The notes under the pieces: model-generated
What the model was told of the DNA's origin: nothing
Seen by the model: the letters and a program-made list of their open reading frames with translations, nothing else
Databases searched by the model: none
Shown: positions 43,968 to 52,261 of the stretch, piece after piece
Layout of the letters: each line of letters opens with the position of its first letter
Numbering within the stretch: the first letter of the stretch is position 1
Made by a program: the position numbers and the translations under genes
NCBI GenBank assembly: GCA_009773495.1
Contig: WSXW01000002.1
Coordinates: forward strand, 62,001-126,000
From: Bacillota bacterium
GTDB taxonomy: Bacteria > Bacillota > UBA994
Reading direction: 5' to 3'
Length of the DNA stretch: 64,000 nucleotides

Positions 43968-46607
43968 ATGTCCGCGCAAATTCCTAAGAATTATGACCCC
44001 GCTATAGTGGAGAGTAAATGGTACAAGGTGTGGACTGATGAAGGGTATTTTATCCCAGGTCCAGAGTCCAAAGGGAAGCCCTTCACGATTGTGATTCCGC
44101 CGCCTAACGTAACTGACCGTCTGCATGTCGGCCACGCCCTAAATAATGGGCTGCAAGATGCTATTATACGTATGAAAAGAATGCAGGGCTTTGATACGCT
44201 GTGGGTACCGGGCACAGATCATGCTGGCATAGCCACTCAAAATGTAGTAGAAAGAAAGCTAGCGCGCGAGGGTAAGACTAGGCACGACTTGGGTCGCGAC
44301 GCTTTCGTGACTGAGGTTTGGAAATGGAAAGAGCAGTACGGCGCCGAAATCATCAATCAGCTCAAAACTATCGGCGCATCCTGTGACTTTACCCGTGAAC
44401 GGTTCACTATGGATGAGGGCTGTTCTAAAGCTGTACGGGAGACCTTTGTTCGACTGTACGAGAAGGGGCTAATTTATCGCGGCAGCTATATAGTAAATTG
44501 GTGTCCGCATTGCCGCACTGCTATCTCGGACGACGAGGTAGAGCACGAGGAAAAGCAAGGTAAATTATGGCATGTACGGTATCTACTAGCGAATAATGGT
44601 GGCTATATCACAATTGCCACCACCCGCCCAGAGACAATTCTCGGCGATACTGCAGTTGCCGTTAACCCAGAGGATGAACGCTACGCGCACCTCATTGGCA
44701 AGGAAGTTGTAGTTCCAGCTATCGAAAGACGTATTCCCATCGTTGCAGACGCTTATGTCGATAAAGCATTCGGCTCTGGTGCGGTAAAAGTAACCCCAGC
44801 CCACGACCCCAATGATTTCGCTATTGGTGAGCGTCACAACCTACCACAAATCAACGTAATGAACCAAGATGGGACCATGAATGAGTACGCCGGACCATTT
44901 GCAGGGCTAGACCGCTACGAATGCCGTCAGAAAGTCGTGGCTTATCTAGAGGAACAAGGCTTAGTGGACAAAATAGTTGACCATGGTATGAGCGTAGGTC
45001 AGTGCTACCGGTGTGATACTATAATTGAGCCGATTGTTTCCAAGCAATGGTTTGTTCGCATGCGTCCATTAGCGGAGCCTGCTATCCAGGCAGTAAAGGA
45101 CGGTACAGTTAAATTTGTGCCGGAACGTTTCGCTAAGACTTACTTACATTGGGTAGAGAACGTTAAGGATTGGTGCATTTCACGGCAAATTTGGTGGGGT
45201 CACACACTGCCTGTGTGGTATTGCCAGTGTGGCGAAGTATTAGTGGCGACAGAGACACCCACTACCTGCGCCAAGTGCGGTTCCCATGACCTTACTCAGG
45301 AAACAGATGTGCTCGATACTTGGTTTAGCTCCGCGTTGTGGCCCTTTGAAACCTTGGGCTGGCCCGAGGACACAACGGACCTCAAGCGTTTCTTCCCTAC
45401 CAGTGTTTTGGTCACAGCCTACGAGATCATCTATTTCTGGGTGGCTCGCATGGTGTTTATGTCGCTAGAGTTGACCGGTAAGCCGCCATTTAGTCAGGTT
45501 CTGATTCATGGCCTGGTACGGGATGGACAAGGTCGAAAAATGAGCAAGTCTCTTGGCAATGGTATTGACCCACTAGAAGTAGTAAGGCAATATGGGGCCG
45601 ACACCTTGCGATTTGCTTTGCTTAGCGGTAATACTCCGGGTAATGATATGAGGTTTTATACGGAGCGTCTTGAGCCAATTCGCAACTTCTGCAACAAAAT
45701 ATGGAACGCTTCCCGCTTCGTGCTTATGAACATGGAGGGAATAGAATTTGAGACAGGATCTCTGCCGTCAGCCGAGGAATTGACATTAGCCGACAAGTAT
45801 ATCTTGTCGCGCCTTGCTGATACAACTTCTCAGGTTACCAAGTTTGCTGAGAGGTTTGAATTTGGCGAAGTCACAAGGTTGCTTTACGATTTCTTGTGGA
45901 GCGAATTTTGTGATTGGTACATTGAGATGACTAAAGCAGAACTGTGGGCCGGCGGAGAGCGGAAACTAAGCACGCTTAAAGTGCTGTGCTTCACACTTTC
46001 ACGTACCTTAGAGCTCCTGCACCCCTTTATGCCGTTTATCACGGAAGAAATTTGGCAGGTTTTGCCTCGCATGGGCAAAACCATAACTATGACTGCATGG
46101 CCGACAGAAATACCCTTCGCTGATGAAAAAGCGGCGAAGAGTATGGGGTTAGTAATGGACGCTATTCGCGCTATTCGTAACATCAGAGCAGAAATGGGAG
46201 TTATACCATCCAAGCGCGCCGACATTGTAATAGTACCAACTGACAGTGACTACGAGGCTGTCTACGCGGCAGGCGCACACTACGTTAAACTTTTGGCCTC
46301 TGGCAAGGAGGTAAGTGTAGCATCCCGAAGTCCGTTTGCTAAGGGCGAGGCAGTTGCTATAGTCGTCACAGGGGCTGAGGTGTATTTGCCTTTAAGCGAG
46401 TTGGTAGATGTAGCCGCAGAAATCTCACGCCTAGAAAAGGAACATGCGACGCTAGTGGCTGAGGTAAGCCGTGCATCCACGAAGCTTCAGAATGAGGGTT
46501 TCTTAGCCAAGGCCAGAGCTCCCTTGATTGAGCAGGAACAGGCTAAGCTTGCTGAATACGAGGCTAAGCTCGCACAAGTGGAAAGGAGGTTGTCCGAACT
46601 TAAATGA
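43968..46607 (+). CDS. valS: Valyl-tRNA synthetase
   Basis: 879 residues, class I. HIGH box 'HVGHAL' in 'PPPNVTDRLHVGH' (Asp where Gly is usual after VT), editing domain 'TTRPETILGDTAV', 'GTDHAGIATQ', KMSKS box 'RKMSKSLGNG', zinc-type Cys pairs 'CRTAISDDEVEH' and 'CAKCGS', and a C-terminal coiled coil. Charges tRNA-Val. The track starts at 43863 inside the intron; the true start ATG 43968 has AAAAGGAG 9 nt upstream, in the 3' exon. Controlled by the T-box. folC overlaps by ATGA. Confidence 0.96.
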   Translation: MSAQIPKNYDPAIVESKWYKVWTDEGYFIPGPESKGKPFTIVIPPPNVTDRLHVGHALNNGLQDAIIRMKRMQGFDTLWVPGTDHAGIATQNVVERKLAREGKTRHDLGRDAFVTEVWKWKEQYGAEIINQLKTIGASCDFTRERFTMDEGCSKAVRETFVRLYEKGLIYRGSYIVNWCPHCRTAISDDEVEHEEKQGKLWHVRYLLANNGGYITIATTRPETILGDTAVAVNPEDERYAHLIGKEVVVPAIERRIPIVADAYVDKAFGSGAVKVTPAHDPNDFAIGERHNLPQINVMNQDGTMNEYAGPFAGLDRYECRQKVVAYLEEQGLVDKIVDHGMSVGQCYRCDTIIEPIVSKQWFVRMRPLAEPAIQAVKDGTVKFVPERFAKTYLHWVENVKDWCISRQIWWGHTLPVWYCQCGEVLVATETPTTCAKCGSHDLTQETDVLDTWFSSALWPFETLGWPEDTTDLKRFFPTSVLVTAYEIIYFWVARMVFMSLELTGKPPFSQVLIHGLVRDGQGRKMSKSLGNGIDPLEVVRQYGADTLRFALLSGNTPGNDMRFYTERLEPIRNFCNKIWNASRFVLMNMEGIEFETGSLPSAEELTLADKYILSRLADTTSQVTKFAERFEFGEVTRLLYDFLWSEFCDWYIEMTKAELWAGGERKLSTLKVLCFTLSRTLELLHPFMPFITEEIWQVLPRMGKTITMTAWPTEIPFADEKAAKSMGLVMDAIRAIRNIRAEMGVIPSKRADIVIVPTDSDYEAVYAAGAHYVKLLASGKEVSVASRSPFAKGEAVAIVVTGAEVYLPLSELVDVAAEISRLEKEHATLVAEVSRASTKLQNEGFLAKARAPLIEQEQAKLAEYEAKLAQVERRLSELK

Positions 46608-47866
46608 AGTATTCTCAGGTAGTTGACTACATCCATGGATTAGGGCGTTTTGGTAGCAGACCGGGCCTTTCGCGCATTTCTGCAGCCTTAGCACACTTAG
46701 GCAACCCACATGAGGGGTTAAACGTTGTTCATGTAGCAGGTACTAACGGCAAAGGCTCAACCTGTAGCATGATGGCCAGCATCTTTCGGGCAGCAGGTTT
46801 GCATACTGGCCTCTATACCTCGCCCTATCTCGATTCCTTTACCAATCGCTTTGGGTTAGACGGGCAGGATATTACCCCAGATGAACTTGTCGCAGTGGTG
46901 GAAGATATTAGGCCTGTGGCCGAAAGAGAGGGTCTTACACAGTTTGAGTTTATCACCGCGTTAGCGTTCTATTACTATAAATCTCGGCAAATAGACATGT
47001 TGGTCCTCGAAGTCGGGCTTGGAGGTAGACTCGATGCCACCAACGTAGTCACGCCCCTAGTCAGCGCAATCACTAACATTGGATTTGATCATATGGAGAT
47101 CTTGGGTAATACATTAGGCAAGATTGCCTATGAGAAAGCCGGTATTATTAAGCCTGGTGTCCCGGTAGTTACATCAGTAGACGCCCTTGAGGCCTTGCAT
47201 GTTATTGCAGGTATTGCTCAAGCTAAGTCAGCACCACTTAGGGTATGGGGGAAGGATTTTTACAGTAGGCCTATCTCGGGGGATTTAAATAGTCAAACCT
47301 TTGATTACTCTGGTTGGGTAAACTTGGGAAGTCTCGAGTTGAAACTGTTAGGACCTCATCAGGTAGTCAATGCCGGGCTTGCTGTAGACGTTGCTCTAGG
47401 ATTACAGCTATCGATTACTGCGGGGCAGATACGACAGGGGTTAAGGGAGGCCCTCTGGCCTGGGCGTTTTGAGATCATGCGCACTTGCCCATGGGTAATT
47501 ATGGATGGTGCTCATAACAGCCATGGCGCTCTTGCACTAAGTCGTACTCTTGATGCGCTCCTGCCGAATCGTAAGATACGGCTTGTAACAGGAATTCTAA
47601 GTGACAAAGAACCTGCGGAGTTGCTAAGATTGTTAAAGCCCCATGTTTTACAAGTCTACGCCTGTGCTCCAAGTATACCTCGCGCTACGAATGCAACAGA
47701 ACTTGCGAGTATAGCAAGTGAGTTAGGTCTAGCAGCCGCACCGTATGAAAGCGTGGCTATTGCACTCCAAACGGCAGTACGTGACGCGTCCCCCGAGGAT
47801 GTCGTTTTGGTAGCGGGTTCGCTCTATACTGTTTCCGAAGCAAGAGTAGGGTTGGCGGCTCTTTGA
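46604..47866 (+). CDS. folC: Folylpolyglutamate/dihydrofolate synthase
   Basis: 420 residues. Mur-ligase fold: 'HVAGTNGKGSTCSM' (P-loop), 'GLGGRLDATNVV', 'TNIGFDHMEILGNT', 'EKAGIIKPGVPVV' and 'MDGAHNSHGALAL'. Adds glutamates to folates. Directly behind valS as in Bacillus, with a 4-nt overlap; shares the T-box control. Confidence 0.94.
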   Translation: MKYSQVVDYIHGLGRFGSRPGLSRISAALAHLGNPHEGLNVVHVAGTNGKGSTCSMMASIFRAAGLHTGLYTSPYLDSFTNRFGLDGQDITPDELVAVVEDIRPVAEREGLTQFEFITALAFYYYKSRQIDMLVLEVGLGGRLDATNVVTPLVSAITNIGFDHMEILGNTLGKIAYEKAGIIKPGVPVVTSVDALEALHVIAGIAQAKSAPLRVWGKDFYSRPISGDLNSQTFDYSGWVNLGSLELKLLGPHQVVNAGLAVDVALGLQLSITAGQIRQGLREALWPGRFEIMRTCPWVIMDGAHNSHGALALSRTLDALLPNRKIRLVTGILSDKEPAELLRLLKPHVLQVYACAPSIPRATNATELASIASELGLAAAPYESVAIALQTAVRDASPEDVVLVAGSLYTVSEARVGLAAL

Positions 47867-47883
47867 GATGCCAACCCTTTCTC
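47848..47883 (+). terminator. Terminator of valS-folC
   Basis: AGGGTTGGC / GCCAACCCT around 13 nt including the stop codon, then TTTCT. Confidence 0.75.
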
Positions 47884-48002
47884 CTAGGCAGGAAAAACAG
47901 AGCTTCGTGTCGAAAAAACGATATAGTCTGAAATCTAAGTTTTTGGTATTGCTAACGATATAATAAGGTTGATTTTTACATGCTTTTGAATGGAGGAGCG
48001 GC

Positions 48003-48449
48003 GTGGTAGACAACGGAGTTTTAGATGTTGCATATCCGGTAGTCGGAGGCGATTTCGGTCAAGCAGGGGAGGGCGCGTCTAAACTCAAGCGTGTCCTCCA
48101 GCAAATCGGGCTTGCGCCAAGCATGGTAAGGCGCATTGCGGTAGCCTCCTATGAGGCCGAGCTAAATATTGTAATTCACGCTTTTAGTGGGATGCTCAAG
48201 GCGAAAATAACGGCGAGCAAAGTAGAAGTCTGGGCAGAAGATCAAGGTCCGGGTATTCCCAATGTGGAGTTGGCTATGACTGAAGGTTATTCTACTGCAC
48301 CCGATCACATTCGAGCTCTCGGCTTTGGTGCGGGTTTGGGCTTACCTAATATTCGCCGCAATGCAGACGCCATGGAGATAACAACAGCTTTGGGCACAGG
48401 TACTACAGTATATATGGCGTTCAGCAATGTAGTGAGGAAAGAGCAGTGA
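48003..48449 (+). CDS. GHKL ATPase, anti-sigma (RsbW/SpoIIAB)-like
   Basis: 148 residues. HATPase_c fold: N box 'ASYEAELNIVIHA', G1 'AEDQGPGIPN', G2 'LGFGAGLGLPNIRR', 'TTALGTGTTVYM'. No phospho-accepting His domain, so it is of the anti-sigma kinase/switch class. It opens the hydrogenase locus and overlaps the HydS-like gene by GTGA, so it probably acts with it. Homologues beside sensory hydrogenases are known; its partner is not known. GGAGGAGCG before GTG. Confidence 0.82.
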   Translation: MVDNGVLDVAYPVVGGDFGQAGEGASKLKRVLQQIGLAPSMVRRIAVASYEAELNIVIHAFSGMLKAKITASKVEVWAEDQGPGIPNVELAMTEGYSTAPDHIRALGFGAGLGLPNIRRNADAMEITTALGTGTTVYMAFSNVVRKEQ

Positions 48450-49756
48450 GTTCTTACTTTCATTCGGTACAACTTGATGAAAGCAAATGCCGAGGTTGCA
48501 CCAACTGCATAAAGCGTTGCCCTACCGAGGCTATCCGGGTTCGCAAAGGCAAAGCGCGCATTAACAACGCCCGTTGTGTTGACTGTGGGGAGTGCATAAA
48601 GGCGTGTCCTAATAGGGCTAAATCAGTGGTTACAGACCAACGTTCAGTGTTGAGCCAGTATAAGTATACCGTTTGCTTACCAGCTCCCTCCTTCTTTGGG
48701 CAGTTCCGCAGCGACCTTTCCTTGGGAAGAGTGATAGGCGCACTGAAACAGGCTGGTTTTACCCACGTGTTTGAAGTGAGTATCGCAGCTGACATAGTGG
48801 CTCAAGCCATTGCGAAGCACCTCGCTTTGAGTGATGGTCCATTCCCGCGTATATCAACTAGCTGCCCTGCTGTTGTTCGTTTGATTCAGGTGAGATTTCC
48901 AGATCTTATAGATCATCTTGTACCGATAGAGGCGCCGATGGAAGTTGCTGCGTATCTCGCTCGAGAAGAAGTCCGAGCAAAGACAGGTTGCCTTGATAAA
49001 GAGATAGGAGTGTTCTTTACTACCCCTTGCCCAGCGAAAGTAACTGCGGTTCACCAGCCAGTAGGGCAAGGCAAATCCTATCTCAATGGAGCTTTCTCTA
49101 TGGCAGAAATTTATACGGACGCCTTTCGCCTTTTGCCTAACGTTACTCAGGAAGAAACGGTGCGGGGTACCGCCCGGGGGCTCAATTGGGCCAGAACTGG
49201 TGGGGAGGGTGAGTCTATAACCGCTGATGACTATCTAGCCGTCGACGGCATGCATAACGTCATATCTGTATTAGAGGAGTTAGAACTAGGTCGTTTACGC
49301 AACCTCAAGTATATTGAGGGGCAGGCCTGTAACGGCGGCTGCGTAGGGGGAGCCTTGGTTGTGGAGAATCCATTCATAGCGCGAGTTCGTGTTGCCCGAC
49401 TAGCGCAGCGGCTCAGTAAAGGTCCTGTGGAGAATTTCGTCATTCCAGATGAAGTGTTAGCACTTAGGCAAACCCTCCAGGCACGGCCCTTTTTGCAGCT
49501 CGATTCAAATATAGAAATCGCACTGCAAAAGCTAGCCGACCTCGAACAGCTGCTTGGTAAATTGCCTATGCTTGATTGTGGAGCCTGTGGCGCACCGCAC
49601 TGTAGAGCTTTGGCAGAAGATATTGTTAGAGAGACAGCCAGTCTGTCAGATTGTGTTTTTTTACTGCGTTCCCGACTTAGTGCGCAGATGGTGTCTCAAG
49701 ATTTAGGCGGTCAGCGCGAGGAAGGTGATGACAATGAATCTAAAGCAAATTGTTGA
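48446..49756 (+). CDS. HydS-like [FeFe]-hydrogenase family protein (putative H2/redox sensor)
   Basis: 436 residues. Two N-terminal [4Fe-4S] sites ('CRGCTNCIKRCP', 'CVDCGECIKACP'), then a divergent H-cluster domain: 'TSCPAVVRL' (P1), 'TTPCPAKVTAV' (P2) and 'GQACNGGCVGGAL' (P3), so the four cluster-binding Cys are kept but flanking residues differ from catalytic enzymes (no W in P1, no KxxE in P2, no GGGQP in P3). A C-terminal 'CGACGAPHCRALAED' adds another Fe-S site. This is the pattern of group C/D sensory hydrogenases. Neighbours (two GHKL ATPases, DRTGG, PHP) match. Function as sensor is inference. Confidence 0.82.
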   Translation: MSSYFHSVQLDESKCRGCTNCIKRCPTEAIRVRKGKARINNARCVDCGECIKACPNRAKSVVTDQRSVLSQYKYTVCLPAPSFFGQFRSDLSLGRVIGALKQAGFTHVFEVSIAADIVAQAIAKHLALSDGPFPRISTSCPAVVRLIQVRFPDLIDHLVPIEAPMEVAAYLAREEVRAKTGCLDKEIGVFFTTPCPAKVTAVHQPVGQGKSYLNGAFSMAEIYTDAFRLLPNVTQEETVRGTARGLNWARTGGEGESITADDYLAVDGMHNVISVLEELELGRLRNLKYIEGQACNGGCVGGALVVENPFIARVRVARLAQRLSKGPVENFVIPDEVLALRQTLQARPFLQLDSNIEIALQKLADLEQLLGKLPMLDCGACGAPHCRALAEDIVRETASLSDCVFLLRSRLSAQMVSQDLGGQREEGDDNESKANC

Positions 49757-50084
49757 GAGTCTAGGTCTTAGAGTTCTTGTGGGTGGAGATTTGCTTGATC
49801 GGATGGTGTCTGGTGGCTATGTTTCAGACATGCTCAGCGATGTACTCGCCAATGGAACAGTTGATTGTCTTTGGATTACTAGGCAGTCGCACCAAAACGT
49901 GATTGCTGTAGCCTCCCTGTTAGGGCTGGCTGGAGTGATTCTTGTGAATTGTCCTGAGCCTGCTCCCGCTTTGGTTGAAAAGGCCAAGGAGGAAGGCGTG
50001 GCGCTCTTGATGTATGAAGGTACAACCTTTGAGTTGGTTGGCACAATGTATGAGGAGGGCCTCAGGGGGTGTAAGCGTGCCTAA
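49734..50084 (+). CDS. DRTGG-domain protein
   Basis: 116 residues. 'LKQIVESLGLRVLVGGDLLDRMVSGGYVSDMLSDVLAN' and 'ITRQSHQNVIAVASLLGLAGVIL' match the DRTGG domain, thought to bind small ligands; found beside CBS domains and in hydrogenase loci. GAAGGTG precedes ATG 49734, inside the end of the HydS-like gene; overlaps the PHP gene too. Probably part of one translationally coupled operon. Confidence 0.82.
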   Translation: MNLKQIVESLGLRVLVGGDLLDRMVSGGYVSDMLSDVLANGTVDCLWITRQSHQNVIAVASLLGLAGVILVNCPEPAPALVEKAKEEGVALLMYEGTTFELVGTMYEEGLRGCKRA

Positions 50085-50784
50085 GGTCCGCTGTGACCTT
50101 CATATACACACCGCTTTATCACCGTGTGCCGCTCCAGAGATGACCCCGAAGAATATTGTCAATATGGCAACTCTAGCGGGTGCAAGTGTAATTGCTATTA
50201 CAGATCACAATTCTGTACGTAACGTTTGGGCAGTTACCGCGGCGGCAGGGAACAAGCTAGTGGTTATCCCTGGCATGGAGGTGTGGACACGAGAAGATGT
50301 GCACCTGTTATGCCTTTTCCCACACTTAATGGCGGCGGAGACTTTTGGTCGTAAAGTTTATGCGGCTTTGCCTAATCGCCGCGGCGATGCGGATTTGTTT
50401 GGGCAGCAATATCTTTTTGACAGCGAGAACAAAATCATCGGGTGGGAGGAGCGCCTGCTGCTTTCACCAGTAGAGCTAAGCATAGATGACGCCTGCAAAG
50501 AGGTGACGCTTTTAGGGGGGGTGGTAATACCAGCCCATGTAGATAGAACTTATAGTGTCGTTACGCAGTTAGGTTTTATACCTCCACACCTGCCCATAGG
50601 TTTAGTAGAAGTATCAAGGCGAGGCAAACAGCCAGAGAAGGTACGCGCATACCCGTACGTTACTAATTCTGACGCCCACAGCCTAGCAGCATTAGCCGGG
50701 AGCATACCATGGGAATTGGAAGTGGCTGTCTCTACAATAGAAGGCGTAATTGAAGCGTTAAGGCTTAAAATTAAGCAACGCTAA
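50077..50784 (+). CDS. PHP-domain phosphoesterase-like protein
   Basis: 235 residues. Metal motifs of the PHP superfamily: 'CDLHIHTALSPC' (HxH), 'AITDHNSV' (DH), 'IPGMEVWTRE', 'VIPAHVDR' and 'TNSDAH' (DxH). Could hydrolyse a phosphate ester or nucleotide; the substrate is unknown. In hydrogenase loci this gene accompanies DRTGG, suggesting a small-molecule signal. AGGGGGTG precedes GTG 50077; the track's start at 50014 is too early. Confidence 0.85.
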   Translation: MPKVRCDLHIHTALSPCAAPEMTPKNIVNMATLAGASVIAITDHNSVRNVWAVTAAAGNKLVVIPGMEVWTREDVHLLCLFPHLMAAETFGRKVYAALPNRRGDADLFGQQYLFDSENKIIGWEERLLLSPVELSIDDACKEVTLLGGVVIPAHVDRTYSVVTQLGFIPPHLPIGLVEVSRRGKQPEKVRAYPYVTNSDAHSLAALAGSIPWELEVAVSTIEGVIEALRLKIKQR

Positions 50785-50806
50785 CGGGGCATTACATGTC
50801 CCGTAA

Positions 50807-50836
50807 TATAATTAATTACCTAGTGAAATATTTCAC
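50807..50836 (+). promoter_or_regulatory. -10 box and Rex-like operator before hydC
   Basis: TATAAT (50807-50812; no good -35 seen) is followed by the perfect palindrome GTGAAATATTTCAC (50823-50836). It matches the core of the Rex operator, GTGAAnnnnTTCAC, in all fixed positions. Rex represses fermentative and hydrogenase genes at low NADH/NAD+. Placement just behind the -10 fits repression. Binding is inferred. Confidence 0.6.
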
Positions 50837-50860
50837 CCAGAAAGTTAAGGAGGTAACAAG

Positions 50861-51352
50861 ATGACTGATCAATGTAAATGTTGTTCATTTAAGGAAACCG
50901 ACCCGCGTTGGCTGGAGCTAGAACGTATTTTAGAGCCGTGCCGGGGGGACACAGGTGCCTTAATCCAGGCTCTACACAAGGCTCAAGACCTTTTCGGGTT
51001 TGTATCACCCGAAGTACAGGAGAAGGTAGCAGAAGTGCTCAATGTTCCGCTAAGCGAGGTATATGGCGTGGCTACTTTCTATTCTCTGTTTTCTCTTAAG
51101 CCTCGCGGTGAGAATAAAATCGGTGTATGTTTAGGTACTGCGTGTTACGTGCGCGGCGCAGCGCAAGTGCTAGCTGAGCTAGAGAAACAATTAAACATCA
51201 AGCTTAACGATACAACGCAAGACGGCAAGTTTACTTTAGAAATAACCCGCTGTATTGGCGCTTGTGGCCTTGCGCCCGTTATAACTATTAACGAAGATGT
51301 ATATGGTCGTCTGCAACCCGACAAAATCAAGGAAATACTGGATAAGTATTAA
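50861..51352 (+). CDS. hydC: Hydrogenase subunit HydC (NuoE-like, 2Fe-2S)
   Basis: 163 residues. Thioredoxin-like 24-kDa NADH dehydrogenase fold with four cluster ligands: 'CLGTACYVRG' and 'CIGACGLAP'. Helical N-terminus 'LIQALHKAQDLFGFVSPEVQEKVAEVL' is typical. In bifurcating HydABC it passes electrons beside the NADH-binding HydB. TAAGGAGGT before ATG; first gene behind the Rex-like site. The next gene overlaps by one base (TAATG). Confidence 0.92.
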   Translation: MTDQCKCCSFKETDPRWLELERILEPCRGDTGALIQALHKAQDLFGFVSPEVQEKVAEVLNVPLSEVYGVATFYSLFSLKPRGENKIGVCLGTACYVRGAAQVLAELEKQLNIKLNDTTQDGKFTLEITRCIGACGLAPVITINEDVYGRLQPDKIKEILDKY

Positions 51353-51897
51353 TGGAAGAACTAGCCTTACACATCTTAGACCTAGTACAGAACTGCGCCG
51401 AGGCCGGAGCATCCATGGTGGAGATTACCATCATTGAAGACTTTAGCTCTAATCTCTTATTGATTGAGATTAGAGATAACGGTAGGGGCATGAGCCCAGA
51501 AGTCTTGGCTAATGTTGAAGACCCCTTCTTCACAACGCGCACAACTCGCCATGTGGGATTAGGCATTCCTTTGCTCAAGGCAGCAGCAGAACAGGCCGGG
51601 GGTAGCTTCGTAATTACCTCATCGCCTGGTAAAGGCACAACAGTAAGAGCTGAATTTGAGCATGATAATATCGACCGCGCGCCTCTTGGGAGCGTGTGTG
51701 ATACCGTTGTTGCGCTCCTCGCTGTACATCCCCGCTTAGATCTCGTGTATACCCACAGTGTAAACGGCACGGAGTTCGTGTTAGACGGTAGAGAAATTAG
51801 GGAGATCTGTGGGGAGGACCTAAACCACCCTAAGATTATTCAGTGGCTTAAAAGCTACATCGCTGAACAGGAAAAACAGTTAGGAGGAGACCAATGA
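51352..51897 (+). CDS. GHKL ATPase (histidine-kinase-like) of the hydrogenase operon
   Basis: 181 residues. 'LALHILDLVQNCAEAGAS' (N box), 'IEIRDNGRGM' (G1), 'FFTTRTTRHVGLGIPLLKAAAEQAGG' (G2) and 'SSPGKGTTVRAEF'. A stand-alone HATPase without a dimerisation His domain; its C-terminal ~60 residues are specific. Such genes lie between hydC and the small ferredoxin gene in several Bacillota and Thermotogae; the role is not settled (regulation by H2 or redox state suspected). Overlaps both neighbours. Confidence 0.82.
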   Translation: MEELALHILDLVQNCAEAGASMVEITIIEDFSSNLLLIEIRDNGRGMSPEVLANVEDPFFTTRTTRHVGLGIPLLKAAAEQAGGSFVITSSPGKGTTVRAEFEHDNIDRAPLGSVCDTVVALLAVHPRLDLVYTHSVNGTEFVLDGREIREICGEDLNHPKIIQWLKSYIAEQEKQLGGDQ

Positions 51898-52250
51898 AAA
51901 CTGTAGAAGACCTGCGCAAATTGCGTGAAGAAGTCCAACAGATGACCAAACTCCGGGACGGAGGAGCAGAGGTGAAAATTGTTGTAGGCATGGGCACGTG
52001 TGGCATTGCCGCCGGGGCTAGAGAAACATTAAACGCTTTCGTTCAGGAGATTGCCGTAAAATCTTTGTCAGGTGTTGTAGTAACACAAGCAGGGTGCGTC
52101 GGCCTGTGTGACAGGGAGCCTATTGTAGAAGTGAATGCAAAAGACGGCAGAACCATCTATGCCCGTGTTACACCCGAGAAAGCACGGCGTATTATCTCAG
52201 AGCATGTTCAAGGTGGCCGAGTCATTGAAGACTGGGTTACCCGTAACTAG
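51894..52250 (+). CDS. Thioredoxin-like [2Fe-2S] ferredoxin
   Basis: 118 residues. 'VGMGTCGIAAGA' and 'TQAGCVGLCDREP' hold the four ligand Cys of the thioredoxin-like 2Fe-2S fold (first ligand region has a single Cys in 'GTCGIAAG', so one ligand spacing is unusual). Resembles the N-terminal domain of HydB. Probably an electron carrier or adaptor between hydrogenase subunits. AGGAGACC before ATG, 4-nt overlap upstream. Confidence 0.8.
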   Translation: MKTVEDLRKLREEVQQMTKLRDGGAEVKIVVGMGTCGIAAGARETLNAFVQEIAVKSLSGVVVTQAGCVGLCDREPIVEVNAKDGRTIYARVTPEKARRIISEHVQGGRVIEDWVTRN

Positions 52251-52261
52251 GAGGGGTGACC

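Noticed and set aside
48460-48795. 111-aa minus-strand ORF in the HydS-like gene
   Set aside because: Opposite-strand shadow of a clear Fe-S protein.
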